Under the pieces are notes generated by a model. The model was given only the letters and a program-made list of their open reading frames with translations, was not told the origin of the DNA and did not search any database. The position numbers and the translations under genes are program-made. Of a stretch of 13,325 nt of DNA, positions 1-7,468 are shown in pieces (within the stretch, counting starts at the first letter, position 1; every line of letters begins with the position of its first letter). Origin of the DNA: an uncultured Anaerolineae bacterium (GTDB lineage Bacteria; Chloroflexota; Anaerolineae; Anaerolineales; Villigracilaceae); NCBI GenBank assembly GCA_903854805.1, contig CAINXK010000034.1:1-13325 (forward strand), in the 5' to 3' direction.

Positions 1-87
1 CTGCTGACTTCTTATCAAGGCAGGCGACAAAGCCTTGCGCTACCCTGGCTTTCGTGTGTCTTCGCACTCATTATTTTGCTGAAACCA
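1..87. other. Short flank downstream of the hexosaminidase gene
   Basis: No gene is recognisable in these 87 bases. A weak hairpin (CAAGGC at 16-21 pairing with GCCTTG at 32-37 across a 10-nt loop) lies downstream of the minus-strand hexosaminidase gene. It has no T-run after it on either strand, so I would not call it an intrinsic terminator with confidence. A 17-codon minus-strand reading frame in this stretch matches nothing I know. Confidence 0.3.
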
Positions 88-1683
88 TTATGTCGGCTGG
101 TGAAATTGCTTGTACTCCGCCTCCCCAGGGTGTTCGCCAGAAAAAAGAACTTTTAGCACAAACGGGATTTTGGAGAGCAGTGAATGTTTCAGGTAGCACT
201 CACGGGTGGCATGCTGTACCCCAAGCGCATCCAGCCGTTTTTCAAAATACGCCAGCCTCACCAGAAAATCGTCATAATCACGCCCATCTTTGGGCGTCCA
301 GGCGGTTTCGCTAAGTGCTGTAATGCGCGGGAACGTCTGCCAATCCATGCGCGCGCGAGATGCAACGTACTCTGTCCACAATGGTGCTTCGATCCCCAGG
401 ATGCTGCTGGCCTGAACAGCGTTTATTCCAGCGAACTGCGGCTCAAATTGATAGGTCCTGATTAATTCCATCACCCGGTACGAATAATCCAGGTAAAGCC
501 TGGAAAAATCTGAAACAATCGTCTTACGACCTTTTTTGAGCTCAGCAATGGTTTTTCTTCGATTTGCAAAGAACCAGAACTGGTTGATGATCTCCGGATC
601 CAGGTTGTCGTGCAGCACTTCACTCCATGCAATGATTCGGCTGCCCCTGGCCTTTAATAGCGCGGCCAGGCGGTTTTCAAAATATGCTTGAAGATCATGC
701 CCATTTTTCAAGCCCTCTGCAACCATACGACGTTGGCAGTGCGGGCATTTCTTCCACTCTTTTTTGTTGACTTCGTCCCCACCGATATGGATATAGCCGG
801 ATGGAAACAGGTCAACTATTTCCGAAAATACATTCTCCAAAAATTCAAATACAAACTCATTTCCAACGCAGAGCGGCTTTGAAAATGTTGTGACTGAGGT
901 TCGCACTTCGACCGGCATTCCCGCGCAGGAGAGCTGCGGATACGCCGCCATGGCAGCGGTAAAGTGACCAGGCGAGCCAATTTCAGGGATTACTTCAATA
1001 AAATTTTTGGCAGCGTAAGCAACCACTTCGCGAATTTCGGCCTGAGTGTAGTAACCAGCATACGGCTTGCCATCATAGACAGGCTTTGAGAGCAGCCAGC
1101 CAGCCACCTGGGTTTCCTTACGCAGCGAGCCAACTTCAACCAACCGGGGATATTGCTTAATTTCAATCCGCCAGCCCTGGTCATCCGTCAGATGCCAGTG
1201 CAAGCGGTTCATTTTATGCAATGCCAGCAGGTCGAGCATGCGCTTGATCTCATCCACCCCAAAATAATGCCGGGAAACATCCAGCATAAAACCACGATAC
1301 GGAAAACGCGGCGCATCTTCAATGTGCAAATAAGGGATTTCGTAAGGCGCGGCACTTGTGCCGTTCTCAACACCTGCCGGAAGCAGCTGTCTGAGGGTCT
1401 GGGCTCCGTAAAATAAACCTGCCGTGCTGGAAGCCCTGATTTCAATACCACTCTCGTCCACATCCAGGTGATAAGCTTCTTCGCCCCGGATGGTTGGCTT
1501 CAATACAAACCGGATCTGGCCCTGATGAGCTATGGAAGCCAAACCTGTCAGCTTCTGAATCAGGTCAGCCGCCCTTTCAGCACCGGGGGGGCTGGACACT
1601 GCCGCATTCGTATCAATAACAAAAAAGCCCGCTTGGAAGGTTACGCTGTCAGGTTTTGGGATGATAGGTAATGGCTGATGCAC
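88..1683 (-). CDS. Beta-N-acetylhexosaminidase, glycoside hydrolase family 20
   Basis: This 531-residue enzyme should remove terminal beta-linked N-acetylhexosamine (GlcNAc/GalNAc) from oligosaccharides such as chitobiose, glycans or peptidoglycan fragments by substrate-assisted catalysis. Residues about 5-125 resemble the GH20b domain that precedes the catalytic barrel. The barrel begins at the GFMLDVSRHY motif (131-140), followed by the HWHLTDDQGWR motif (162-172). The catalytic pair is D303-E304 in HIGGDE, with D303 orienting the substrate acetamido group and E304 as acid. The CPHC motif (313-316) just after it is common in bacterial GH20 proteins. The start is GTG at 1683, preceded by AAGGA (1691-1695 on the complement) seven bases away. 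No signal peptide or membrane segment is visible, so the protein is predicted to be cytoplasmic, which suggests a salvage role rather than attack on external polymers. It lies 40 nt downstream of ftsK and may be cotranscribed with it. Exact substrate cannot be read from sequence. Confidence 0.94.
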   Translation of the reverse strand: MHQPLPIIPKPDSVTFQAGFFVIDTNAAVSSPPGAERAADLIQKLTGLASIAHQGQIRFVLKPTIRGEEAYHLDVDESGIEIRASSTAGLFYGAQTLRQLLPAGVENGTSAAPYEIPYLHIEDAPRFPYRGFMLDVSRHYFGVDEIKRMLDLLALHKMNRLHWHLTDDQGWRIEIKQYPRLVEVGSLRKETQVAGWLLSKPVYDGKPYAGYYTQAEIREVVAYAAKNFIEVIPEIGSPGHFTAAMAAYPQLSCAGMPVEVRTSVTTFSKPLCVGNEFVFEFLENVFSEIVDLFPSGYIHIGGDEVNKKEWKKCPHCQRRMVAEGLKNGHDLQAYFENRLAALLKARGSRIIAWSEVLHDNLDPEIINQFWFFANRRKTIAELKKGRKTIVSDFSRLYLDYSYRVMELIRTYQFEPQFAGINAVQASSILGIEAPLWTEYVASRARMDWQTFPRITALSETAWTPKDGRDYDDFLVRLAYFEKRLDALGVQHATRECYLKHSLLSKIPFVLKVLFSGEHPGEAEYKQFHQPT

Positions 1684-1690
1684 ATTCTAT

Positions 1691-1695
1691 TCCTT
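1691..1695 (-). promoter_or_regulatory. Ribosome binding site deciding the GTG start of the GH20 gene
   Basis: The complement reads AAGGA, seven bases before the GTG at 1683. There is no nearby ATG with a comparable site, so GTG is preferred as the start. Confidence 0.65.
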
Positions 1696-1723
1696 GACCA
1701 CCGCTTTGAACACAGAATAGGAC

Positions 1724-4090
1724 CTAAATCTCTTTAGGAGGCGCTGCCGGACCATAATCCAGAACAGGGCGCACACCGGTGGCATCCTGAGGCGGCCCTA
1801 CGATCTTCTTTTCTTCCATGGCGTCCACCATGCGCGCAGCGCGCGTATAACCGATACGCAGTTTACGCTGCAGCATCGAGACCGAAGCCCGGCCCTCGCG
1901 ACGTACCAGGTCTACCGCTTCTGACATTAATACATCTCCATCTTCAGCCTGGACGGTAATATCTTCAGTAAAGAGTGAAGTCTGTTTGAGCGGCACATTT
2001 GAAGCGACAGAATCCACCGGGTCGCCAGGTGCGGCCGGCGCAGCCAGGGTATTTTGCTTGCGCCAAAAATCCACCAGGGCATGAATTTCATGGTCAGAAA
2101 CAAACACGCCCTGCAAACGGACAGGCGCCGGCGCATCCGGAGATTGATAAAGCATGTCGCCGCGCCCCAACAAACGCTCAGCGCCGGGTTGGTCCAGAAT
2201 GACACGGCTGTCAGTATTCGACGAGACTGCGAAGGCGATACGCGCCGGAAAGTTAGCCTTGATCAGGCCGGTGACTACATCAACCGAGGGGCGCTGTGTG
2301 GCCAAAACCAGGTGAATTCCGGTGGCGCGCGCCAACTGCGCCAGGCGTGTGATGGTTCTTTCGGTTTCTTCGGGGGCAATCATCATCAGATCAGCCAGCT
2401 CATCGATGACCACCACCAGGTAAGGCAGTTTTTTCTGGCCCTGGGTCTTCATGCGGGTGTTGTAATCAACAATGTTGCGCGCCCCAACCTGGGCAAAGGT
2501 ATGGTAACGGCGATCCATTTCACGGGTCATCCACTGCAAAGCACCCAGTACCCGATCCATTTCCACCACCACCGGCGCAAGCAGGTGTGGAATGCCGTTA
2601 TAACCGGTCAATTCCACCCGCTTCGGATCCACCAGCACCAGGCGGACTTCATCCGGGGTGTTATAGAGCAGCAGGCTGGTAAGGATCGCATTGACACATA
2701 CAGATTTACCTGAGCCAGTCGTGCCAGCGATCAGGATGTGCGGCATGCCCGCCAGGTCTGCGCCAATCGGCTGCCCGGAAACATCCCGCCCCAACGCAAA
2801 AGAAAGCACTTTGCGGTTGCGATTGAACGATTCTTCTTCCAGAATATCGCGCAGAGTCACCAGGGTCATCTCGTTATTGGGGACTTCAATACCCACGTAG
2901 CTGCGACCGGGCACCGGGGCCTGGATGCGGATGCGTGGTGCAGCCAGCGCCAGGGCCAGATCGTCAGACAGACCAACGATTTTACTGACGCGCACCCGTA
3001 TGCGCCCCCCGCGCGATTCGACAAAAAGCGGTTCAACACCAAACTGGGTAATTGTGGGACCGCGGCTGATCTGCACCACCTTGGAAGGTGCCCCAAAGGA
3101 AGCCAGGGTCTCCTCGATCAAGCGGCCGCGGCTTTCGACAAAGTCATCGTTAACCTCTGGCGCGCTACCCGTTTCAAGAATTTCTTTGATGGACGGCAGC
3201 ACCCAGGCCACCTGTTTGACAGGTCTCGATACGGGCACCCCGATATCCGCACTCACCAGCGCAGCAGTGCGGGGTTCATGTGCCGGTTTGGTGGTGGACG
3301 GGCTCAGTGGGGTATAACCGTCCACAGAGGGGGCCAACTCGCCGGGCAGATCCTGGGCGTTGGAGCGAGGCAACTTGTTCAAAGACACTGCAAACAAGCG
3401 TCTGATAAGCTCAACCAGCGGTCTCAATTTCGTCACCAACTCAGGCACCGAAACATCAAAAGACATGGTCAGGACAATGACTCCCCAGGCCAGCAGTGCC
3501 ACCAACATCCCACCCCAACCGAGATTATCATTAAGCATGCGATAGAAAAGACTACCAATCCAGCCGCCATTTTCTGTGGCGGCATGAATCACAGTTTGAA
3601 TGAACAGGAAAAGCATGATCATTCCAGAGACGCGCTCAGCCGAAACCGGCGGGATGCGGTCAATTTTGCGCAGCACCAACCAACCCCCGAACAGGATCAG
3701 CGCACCCGGAAAAACATAAGCGCCATAGCTAAAAAGAAAATCCAACGCGCTCAAAAGCGCACCGGTCACAGAACTGCGGCTCAGCGAAAAGAGCGCCAAC
3801 GCAATCACCAACCCGGCCAGCGCCAGAAAAACACCCAGGATATCCAGTTTACGCTCGGCAGAGATGTCAAACAGCGGCGGCAGAGACTCGGCTGGTTGGT
3901 GTTGGGCGGTCTTTCTGCCCGATGAGGAAGCAGTTTTGGAGGCTGTCGCGGCAGGTTTGGCTGCCGGGAAAGAAGGTTTCCCGGCGGGTTTACTGGCAGG
4001 CTTTGCAGACCGGTCGTCCTTTTTGGAAGCGGCTGGCTTGCTTTTGCCACGGGCAGGCTTGGATTTGGTAAAAGGAAGTTTAAACGGCAT
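1724..4090 (-). CDS. ftsK: DNA translocase FtsK/SpoIIIE
   Basis: A 788-residue septal DNA pump that moves chromosome ends across the closing division septum, using ATP. The order is: a Lys/Pro/Ala/Ser-rich, strongly basic tail (1-70); four predicted membrane helices (about 85-101, 115-140, 153-170, 192-210); a short linker; the alpha/beta motor; and a C-terminal gamma winged helix (about 718-778) that would read polar DNA guide sequences. Walker A is GTTGSGKS at 456-463 and Walker B is VVVIDE with D563-E564. The RATGIHLVLATQRPSVDVVTG region (588-608) and the NFPARIAF segment are typical of the family. Length is normal for the short-linker SpoIIIE/FtsK type rather than E. coli FtsK (about 1,330). 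The ATG at 4090 gives a complete protein, but no clear Shine-Dalgarno precedes it. A possible promoter sits about 230 nt upstream. The basic tail is unusually long and low in complexity. Confidence 0.96.
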   Translation of the reverse strand: MPFKLPFTKSKPARGKSKPAASKKDDRSAKPASKPAGKPSFPAAKPAATASKTASSSGRKTAQHQPAESLPPLFDISAERKLDILGVFLALAGLVIALALFSLSRSSVTGALLSALDFLFSYGAYVFPGALILFGGWLVLRKIDRIPPVSAERVSGMIMLFLFIQTVIHAATENGGWIGSLFYRMLNDNLGWGGMLVALLAWGVIVLTMSFDVSVPELVTKLRPLVELIRRLFAVSLNKLPRSNAQDLPGELAPSVDGYTPLSPSTTKPAHEPRTAALVSADIGVPVSRPVKQVAWVLPSIKEILETGSAPEVNDDFVESRGRLIEETLASFGAPSKVVQISRGPTITQFGVEPLFVESRGGRIRVRVSKIVGLSDDLALALAAPRIRIQAPVPGRSYVGIEVPNNEMTLVTLRDILEEESFNRNRKVLSFALGRDVSGQPIGADLAGMPHILIAGTTGSGKSVCVNAILTSLLLYNTPDEVRLVLVDPKRVELTGYNGIPHLLAPVVVEMDRVLGALQWMTREMDRRYHTFAQVGARNIVDYNTRMKTQGQKKLPYLVVVIDELADLMMIAPEETERTITRLAQLARATGIHLVLATQRPSVDVVTGLIKANFPARIAFAVSSNTDSRVILDQPGAERLLGRGDMLYQSPDAPAPVRLQGVFVSDHEIHALVDFWRKQNTLAAPAAPGDPVDSVASNVPLKQTSLFTEDITVQAEDGDVLMSEAVDLVRREGRASVSMLQRKLRIGYTRAARMVDAMEEKKIVGPPQDATGVRPVLDYGPAAPPKEI

Positions 4091-4179
4091 GGCTCAGGCT
4101 CGTGGAACCGGATGATTATGGTATTTACTCAGGGGCTGTACTGGAGGAACACGCCCTGATAGATAAGAATTATTTTTAT

Positions 4180-4213
4180 GGTTGTTTTGCGGAAATTCAT
4201 TCGCAAAATAACC
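4180..4213. repeat. 12-bp inverted repeat in the ftsK leader
   Basis: Arms GGTTGTTTTGCG (4180-4191) and CGCAAAATAACC (4202-4213) are separated by 10 bases. They pair at 11 of 12 positions; the odd position is G/T on the plus strand (a wobble in plus-strand RNA) and A/C on the minus strand. It lies between the putative ftsK transcription start and the ftsK ATG, so it could be a leader hairpin or a protein-binding dyad. Confidence 0.6.
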
Positions 4214-4327
4214 ACTGGCGGGGGCAAACCATCGATTTTTTATCGCCCGAGCAGCAGAACCAGGATGGTTAAGTACCAAAACGAAGAGGCAGTGGGTAGA
4301 TCCTGATTAAGTATAGAACATATATTC

Positions 4328-4336
4328 ATTATAGCA
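4328..4336 (-). promoter_or_regulatory. Extended -10 promoter, probably for ftsK
   Basis: The complement reads TGCTATAAT, a perfect TATAAT hexamer with the TG extension. Transcription would start near 4321, leaving a leader of about 230 nt before the ftsK ATG. No good -35 hexamer is visible, as expected for an extended -10 promoter. Confidence 0.55.
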
Positions 4337-4338
4337 TA

Positions 4339-4358
4339 ACCTGGCTGATGACCCAGGT
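4339..4358. promoter_or_regulatory. ACCTGG-N8-CCAGGT dyad overlapping the ftsK -35 area
   Basis: A 6-bp perfect dyad with 8-base spacer, centred about 27 bases upstream of the putative ftsK transcription start. Placement between the -10 and the -35 positions is typical of a repressor operator. The dyad is short and the assignment is inference. Confidence 0.3.
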
Positions 4359-4423
4359 GGATGGAACACGCATCCGGTCGGTTTTATCCCATCCGCATAC
4401 GCCGCTCCTTGGATGCACCTCAA

Positions 4424-4460
4424 GGCTGGTATTTTATGGAAACACCGGAAAATACCAGCC
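4424..4460. repeat. Perfect 12-bp inverted repeat between ftsK and rnz
   Basis: GGCTGGTATTTT (4424-4435) and AAAATACCAGCC (4449-4460) are perfectly complementary across a 13-base loop. No T-run follows on either strand, so it is a poor intrinsic terminator. It may be a regulator-binding dyad or part of an unrecognised structured transcript. Confidence 0.6.
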
Positions 4461-4562
4461 CCAGCAGGGATTCTGGGTAACAATCCGGCCGGGTGCCAGC
4501 CCTGCACGATCCAAATATACAGCAAAGTGAAACAGCGGGCAAGGAACACAGGTAGTTTAGGG

Positions 4563-4568
4563 TAAAAT
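4563..4568 (+). promoter_or_regulatory. Possible -10 element for rnz
   Basis: TAAAAT lies 62 bases before the rnz GTG, inside a 7-bp inverted repeat (AGGTAGT at 4550-4556, ACTACCT at 4575-4581). There is no TG extension and no clear -35, so this is a weak call. Confidence 0.25.
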
Positions 4569-4619
4569 AATCAGACTACCTTGCTCCGCAATTTCAGATC
4601 CGGTACTCCGGAAGCCCGG

Positions 4620-4624
4620 AAGGA
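4620..4624 (+). promoter_or_regulatory. Ribosome binding site deciding the GTG start of rnz
   Basis: AAGGA sits six bases before GTG 4631. A small hairpin (TCCGG at 4599-4603 with CCGGA at 4608-4612) lies just upstream of it. Confidence 0.65.
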
Positions 4625-4630
4625 TTAAAC

Positions 4631-5551
4631 GTGTTCGAAATTTTATTTCTTGGTACTTCGGCTTCTGCACCCTCAGCCCGGCGCGGCCTGTCGGCACAAA
4701 TTGTCAAGCACGACGAATATCGTTTTCTGATCGATTGCGGCGAAGGCACACAGCGCCAGATCCTGCAATCAGGGATTGGATTCAAACAGCTTGGACGTAT
4801 TTTACTCACCCACGGTCACCTGGATCATATCCTGGGGCTGGGTGGTTTGATGTCCACTTTTTTGCGTTGGGAAGCCATCGAAGAGCTGGAGATTTTCGGC
4901 GGTAAAAGCGCCCTGGAGCGTGTGCGTGCGCTAATCAATGATGTCGTACTACGCGGCACCACTCCACCCATGATGCTGCATTATCGCGAGATTGGGCCAG
5001 GCGTCTTATTTGAAGCCGATGATTTCAGTGTCTCGGCTTTTCCGGTCACCCATCGCGGGCCGGACTGCCTGGGATATATGTTCGAAGAAAAAGCCCGTCG
5101 CCCGTTTTTACCCGAAAAGGCCACCGAATTGGGTGTGCCGTTTGGGTCTGAGAGGCGCCTGTTGGTGGAAGGCCAGACCATCACCCTGGCGGATGGGCGC
5201 ACCGTCAGCCCCGACGATGTACTCGGCCCGCTGCTGCGCGGCACCAAATTAATGGTGGTCGGAGATACCGGGCGCACCGATGATCTACTCCAATATGCCA
5301 TGGGCGCGGACGCCCTGGTAATTGAATCAACCTACCTGGACGAAGAAGCCGATATGGCGCGGCAGTTCTCGCACATGACCGCCAAAGGCGCGGCAGACCT
5401 GGCATTAAAAGCCGGCGTAAAACAATTGATCCTGACGCATATCTCGCGCCGTTACCGTGAAAAAGACGTGCTGGCCGAAGCCCAATCCATCTTCCCCAAC
5501 GTGGTCGTGGCGCGCGATTTCGACAGCTTCCCGGTCAGGCGGGATGGTTAA
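4631..5551 (+). CDS. rnz: Ribonuclease Z (tRNA 3' endonuclease)
   Basis: A 306-residue metallo-beta-lactamase-fold nuclease that cuts the 3' trailer from precursor tRNAs, acting in the cytoplasm. The Zn ligands line up with the family: H61-x-H63-x-D65-H66 in THGHLDH, H141, D212 in GDTGR, and H270 in LTHISRRY; H248 in SHMT is the additional conserved His. Residues about 148-200 (the GYMFEEK, LGVPFG and DDVLGP stretches) correspond to the region carrying the flexible tRNA-binding arm. The FLGTSASAPS start and overall length fit bacterial long-form RNase Z. The start is GTG at 4631, with AAGGA at 4620-4624 six bases upstream. The gene is monocistronic in this window and ends at the first base of a strong terminator hairpin. 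Whether CCA-less tRNA precursors are its main substrate here is family knowledge, not visible. Confidence 0.94.
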   Translation: MFEILFLGTSASAPSARRGLSAQIVKHDEYRFLIDCGEGTQRQILQSGIGFKQLGRILLTHGHLDHILGLGGLMSTFLRWEAIEELEIFGGKSALERVRALINDVVLRGTTPPMMLHYREIGPGVLFEADDFSVSAFPVTHRGPDCLGYMFEEKARRPFLPEKATELGVPFGSERRLLVEGQTITLADGRTVSPDDVLGPLLRGTKLMVVGDTGRTDDLLQYAMGADALVIESTYLDEEADMARQFSHMTAKGAADLALKAGVKQLILTHISRRYREKDVLAEAQSIFPNVVVARDFDSFPVRRDG

Positions 5552-5602
5552 TCAATCCAACAAAAAAGTCTTCCATCCGGAAGACTTTTTTGTTGGATTG
5601 AT
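5551..5602. terminator. Bidirectional intrinsic terminator, perfect 24-bp stem
   Basis: Bases 5551-5574 and 5579-5602 are perfectly complementary around the 4-base loop ATCC. The core is A6-GTCTTCC-loop-GGAAGAC-T6, so each strand has a GC-containing stem followed by six U residues. It lies between the converging rnz and acyl-CoA mutase genes and starts on the last base of the rnz stop codon, which suits termination in both directions. Confidence 0.92.
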
Positions 5603-5630
5603 ACGGTTCATGCCTTCTCACAATCCTGGT

Positions 5631-7310
5631 CTAAATCCAGGTTGGTTCGGCATAAGATCCGAATTCCTTCTTCATAACGCCGATGATCTCGCCCAGGGTG
5701 CAGTACGCGCGCACAGCCTCCAGGATGGATGGCATACTGTTCTCGGTCCCATTGCAAACGATACGCAGCCGGTCAAGCGCCTGCCCCGCCCGGCCCGCAT
5801 CACGGGTCCGGCGCACTTCCTGCAGCCTGGCCACCTGGCGATCATATCCCTGCGGATCCATCACCAGGATGGGCACAGCTGGCGCGCGGCCTTCGGCATA
5901 GGCATTCAGGCCTACCACCCGGCGCAGGCCAGAATCAATCTCGCGCTGATAACGATAAGCCGCATCTGAGATCTCGCTCTGGAAAAAGCCGCGCTCGATG
6001 GCTGGCAGTACCCCGCCAAGCTCTGCGATACGCCGGAAATATTCATACGCCTGGGCCTCGATGCGATCGGTCTGTGCCTCGACGAAGTACGAGCCGCCCA
6101 GAGGGTCAACTGTATTGGTAACGCCTGATTCTTCGGCAATGATCTGCTGGGTACGCAGGGCAATCGTGACCGCATGTTCAGATGGCAGCGCCAGGGCTTC
6201 ATCCAGGCTGTTGGTATGCAGTGACTGGGTGCCGCCCAAGACCGCCGCCAGGGCCTGGATGGCAACACGCACAACGTTATTCTCGGGCTGTTGGGCTGTC
6301 AGCGAGACACCCGCCGTTTGGGAATGAAAACGCAAAATCCATGAACGCGGGTTTTTAGCTCCGAAAGTCTCCTTCATTTCCCTGGCCCAGATGCGCCGGG
6401 CCGCACGGTATTTGGCAATCTCTTCAAAGAAGTCGTTATGCGCGTTGAAGAAAAACGACAAACGCGGGGCAAATTCGTCCACATCCATGCCACGTTGCAC
6501 ACCCCAGCGCACGTATTCCATGCCGTCCGCCAGGGTAAAAGCCAGTTCCTGAGCAGCGGTCGAGCCGGCCTCGCGAATGTGATATCCGCTAATTGAAATG
6601 GTATTCCATTGCGGCAGGTGCTGACTGCCAAATTCGATGGTATCAGTTACCAGGCGCATGGAAGGCTCGGGTGGGAAAATATATTCCTTTTGAGCGATAA
6701 ATTCCTTGAGGATATCGTTCTGAGTGGTGCCGCGCAGTTGTTCGGGACGCAGCCCCTGTTTCTCAGCGGCCGCGATATACATGGCCCAGATGATGGCGGC
6801 AGGCGAATTAATCGTCATACTGGTGGAAACCTTGTCAAGTGGAATGCCTTCCAACAATATTTCCATATCCTTCAATGATGAGATCGCCACACCGCATTTA
6901 CCAAACTCACCTTCGGCTTCGGGTGCGTCGCTGTCATAGCCCATCAACGTGGCTAGATCGAAAGCAATCGAAAGCCCGGTCTGGCCCTGGCTGAGCAGGT
7001 ACTTAAAGCGCTGATTGGTTTCTTCAGCAGTGCCAAAGCCCGCAAACATACGCATGGTCCACAGTTTGCTGCGGTATAGCGTAGCATGCACCCCGCGCGT
7101 ATAGGGATACTCGCCAGGATGACCCAGGTCAGTGTGGTAATCCAGATCCTCAATATCCGCGGGGGTATAAAGCCGGTTGACTGGCTCAGATGAGGTAGTG
7201 ATAAAGGGGTCGCGGCGCTCAGGCAGGGATTCCAGGGCCTTTTTCAGGCGAGTCTTCTCCCAATGCTTGAGCGAATCCTGCAGTTCAGCAAGTTTCTTGC
7301 GATCGTACAT
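5631..7310 (-). CDS. Acyl-CoA mutase large subunit, methylmalonyl-CoA mutase family, isobutyryl-CoA mutase-like
   Basis: A 559-residue adenosylcobalamin-dependent mutase catalytic subunit of the separate-subunit type: it has the substrate-binding barrel but no C-terminal B12-binding domain, so a small B12-binding partner must be encoded elsewhere. Family landmarks are YPYTRG (68-73), [10 protein letters not shown] (90-99), [12 protein letters not shown] (239-250) with H244, [12 protein letters not shown], and [15 protein letters not shown] (362-376). The two residues that select the substrate in methylmalonyl-CoA mutase, Tyr89 and Arg207 in the Propionibacterium enzyme, are Phe89 (TMRMF) and Gln207 (EFIAQKEY) here, at the same numbering. 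Phe/Gln is the pair reported for isobutyryl-CoA mutase. By inference it interconverts isobutyryl- and n-butyryl-CoA or a related acyl-CoA. The start is ATG 7310, preceded by a GGAGAGGAG ribosome site. It is transcribed alone, divergent from the DUF3090 gene. An overall-similarity annotation would read methylmalonyl-CoA mutase. Confidence 0.93.
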   Translation of the reverse strand: MYDRKKLAELQDSLKHWEKTRLKKALESLPERRDPFITTSSEPVNRLYTPADIEDLDYHTDLGHPGEYPYTRGVHATLYRSKLWTMRMFAGFGTAEETNQRFKYLLSQGQTGLSIAFDLATLMGYDSDAPEAEGEFGKCGVAISSLKDMEILLEGIPLDKVSTSMTINSPAAIIWAMYIAAAEKQGLRPEQLRGTTQNDILKEFIAQKEYIFPPEPSMRLVTDTIEFGSQHLPQWNTISISGYHIREAGSTAAQELAFTLADGMEYVRWGVQRGMDVDEFAPRLSFFFNAHNDFFEEIAKYRAARRIWAREMKETFGAKNPRSWILRFHSQTAGVSLTAQQPENNVVRVAIQALAAVLGGTQSLHTNSLDEALALPSEHAVTIALRTQQIIAEESGVTNTVDPLGGSYFVEAQTDRIEAQAYEYFRRIAELGGVLPAIERGFFQSEISDAAYRYQREIDSGLRRVVGLNAYAEGRAPAVPILVMDPQGYDRQVARLQEVRRTRDAGRAGQALDRLRIVCNGTENSMPSILEAVRAYCTLGEIIGVMKKEFGSYAEPTWI

Positions 7311-7346
7311 ACGCTCTCCTCTCCTTTGGCAAAGGATGTCGAACAG

Positions 7347-7352
7347 ATTATA
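7347..7352 (-). promoter_or_regulatory. -10 element for the acyl-CoA mutase gene
   Basis: The complement reads TATAAT, with expected transcription start near 7340 and a leader of about 30 nt holding the GGAGAGGAG ribosome site. No matching -35 is evident. Confidence 0.45.
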
Positions 7353-7398
7353 CCTGTACTGCCCCAGATTAGCGCAGCTCAGGCTTTGTTATCAAACC

Positions 7399-7419
7399 AG
7401 CCGGCGAACCATACCGGCT
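7399..7419. promoter_or_regulatory. AGCCGG-N9-CCGGCT dyad between the divergent mutase and DUF3090 promoters
   Basis: A 6-bp perfect dyad (7399-7404 and 7414-7419) lies between the mutase -10 and the DUF3090 -10. It could serve as a shared operator, but it is short and has no recognised binding protein. Confidence 0.25.
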
Positions 7420-7430
7420 CATTTAATTTC

Positions 7431-7439
7431 TGGTATACT
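7431..7439 (+). promoter_or_regulatory. Extended -10 promoter for the DUF3090 gene
   Basis: TGGTATACT has the TG extension and a TATACT hexamer. The expected start is near 7446, about 23 bases before the ATG at 7469, with AGGA (7458-7461) as ribosome site in the short leader. Confidence 0.5.
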
Positions 7440-7468
7440 CGATCTGAATTATTCAATAGGAACCGAGT

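Larger units (their letters stand above)
4091..4630. other. 540-bp gene-free divergent region between ftsK and rnz
   Basis: I recognise no protein, tRNA or known structured RNA here. The 60-80 codon reading frames present on both strands have no ribosome binding site or recognisable composition. What it does hold: an extended -10 for ftsK at 4328-4336, an ACCTGG/CCAGGT dyad just upstream of it, two longer inverted repeats (4180-4213 and 4424-4460), and a possible rnz promoter near 4563. Such a long spacer is unusual compared with the 30-220 bp gaps elsewhere in the window. Confidence 0.6.

Noticed and set aside
16..37. Possible terminator after the GH20 gene
   Set aside because: Only a 6-bp stem, a 10-nt loop and no T-run on either strand.
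2054..2713. 219-codon plus-strand reading frame opposite ftsK
   Set aside because: Antisense shadow of the FtsK motor domain, without recognisable motifs or a ribosome site.
2738..3925. 395-codon plus-strand reading frame opposite ftsK
   Set aside because: Its composition (many His, Gln, Arg) is that of an antisense shadow of a high-GC gene; ftsK on the other strand has clear catalytic motifs over the same bases.
4307..4549. 60-80 codon reading frames on both strands between ftsK and rnz
   Set aside because: No ribosome binding site, no family character, and they overlap the inverted repeats; more likely chance.
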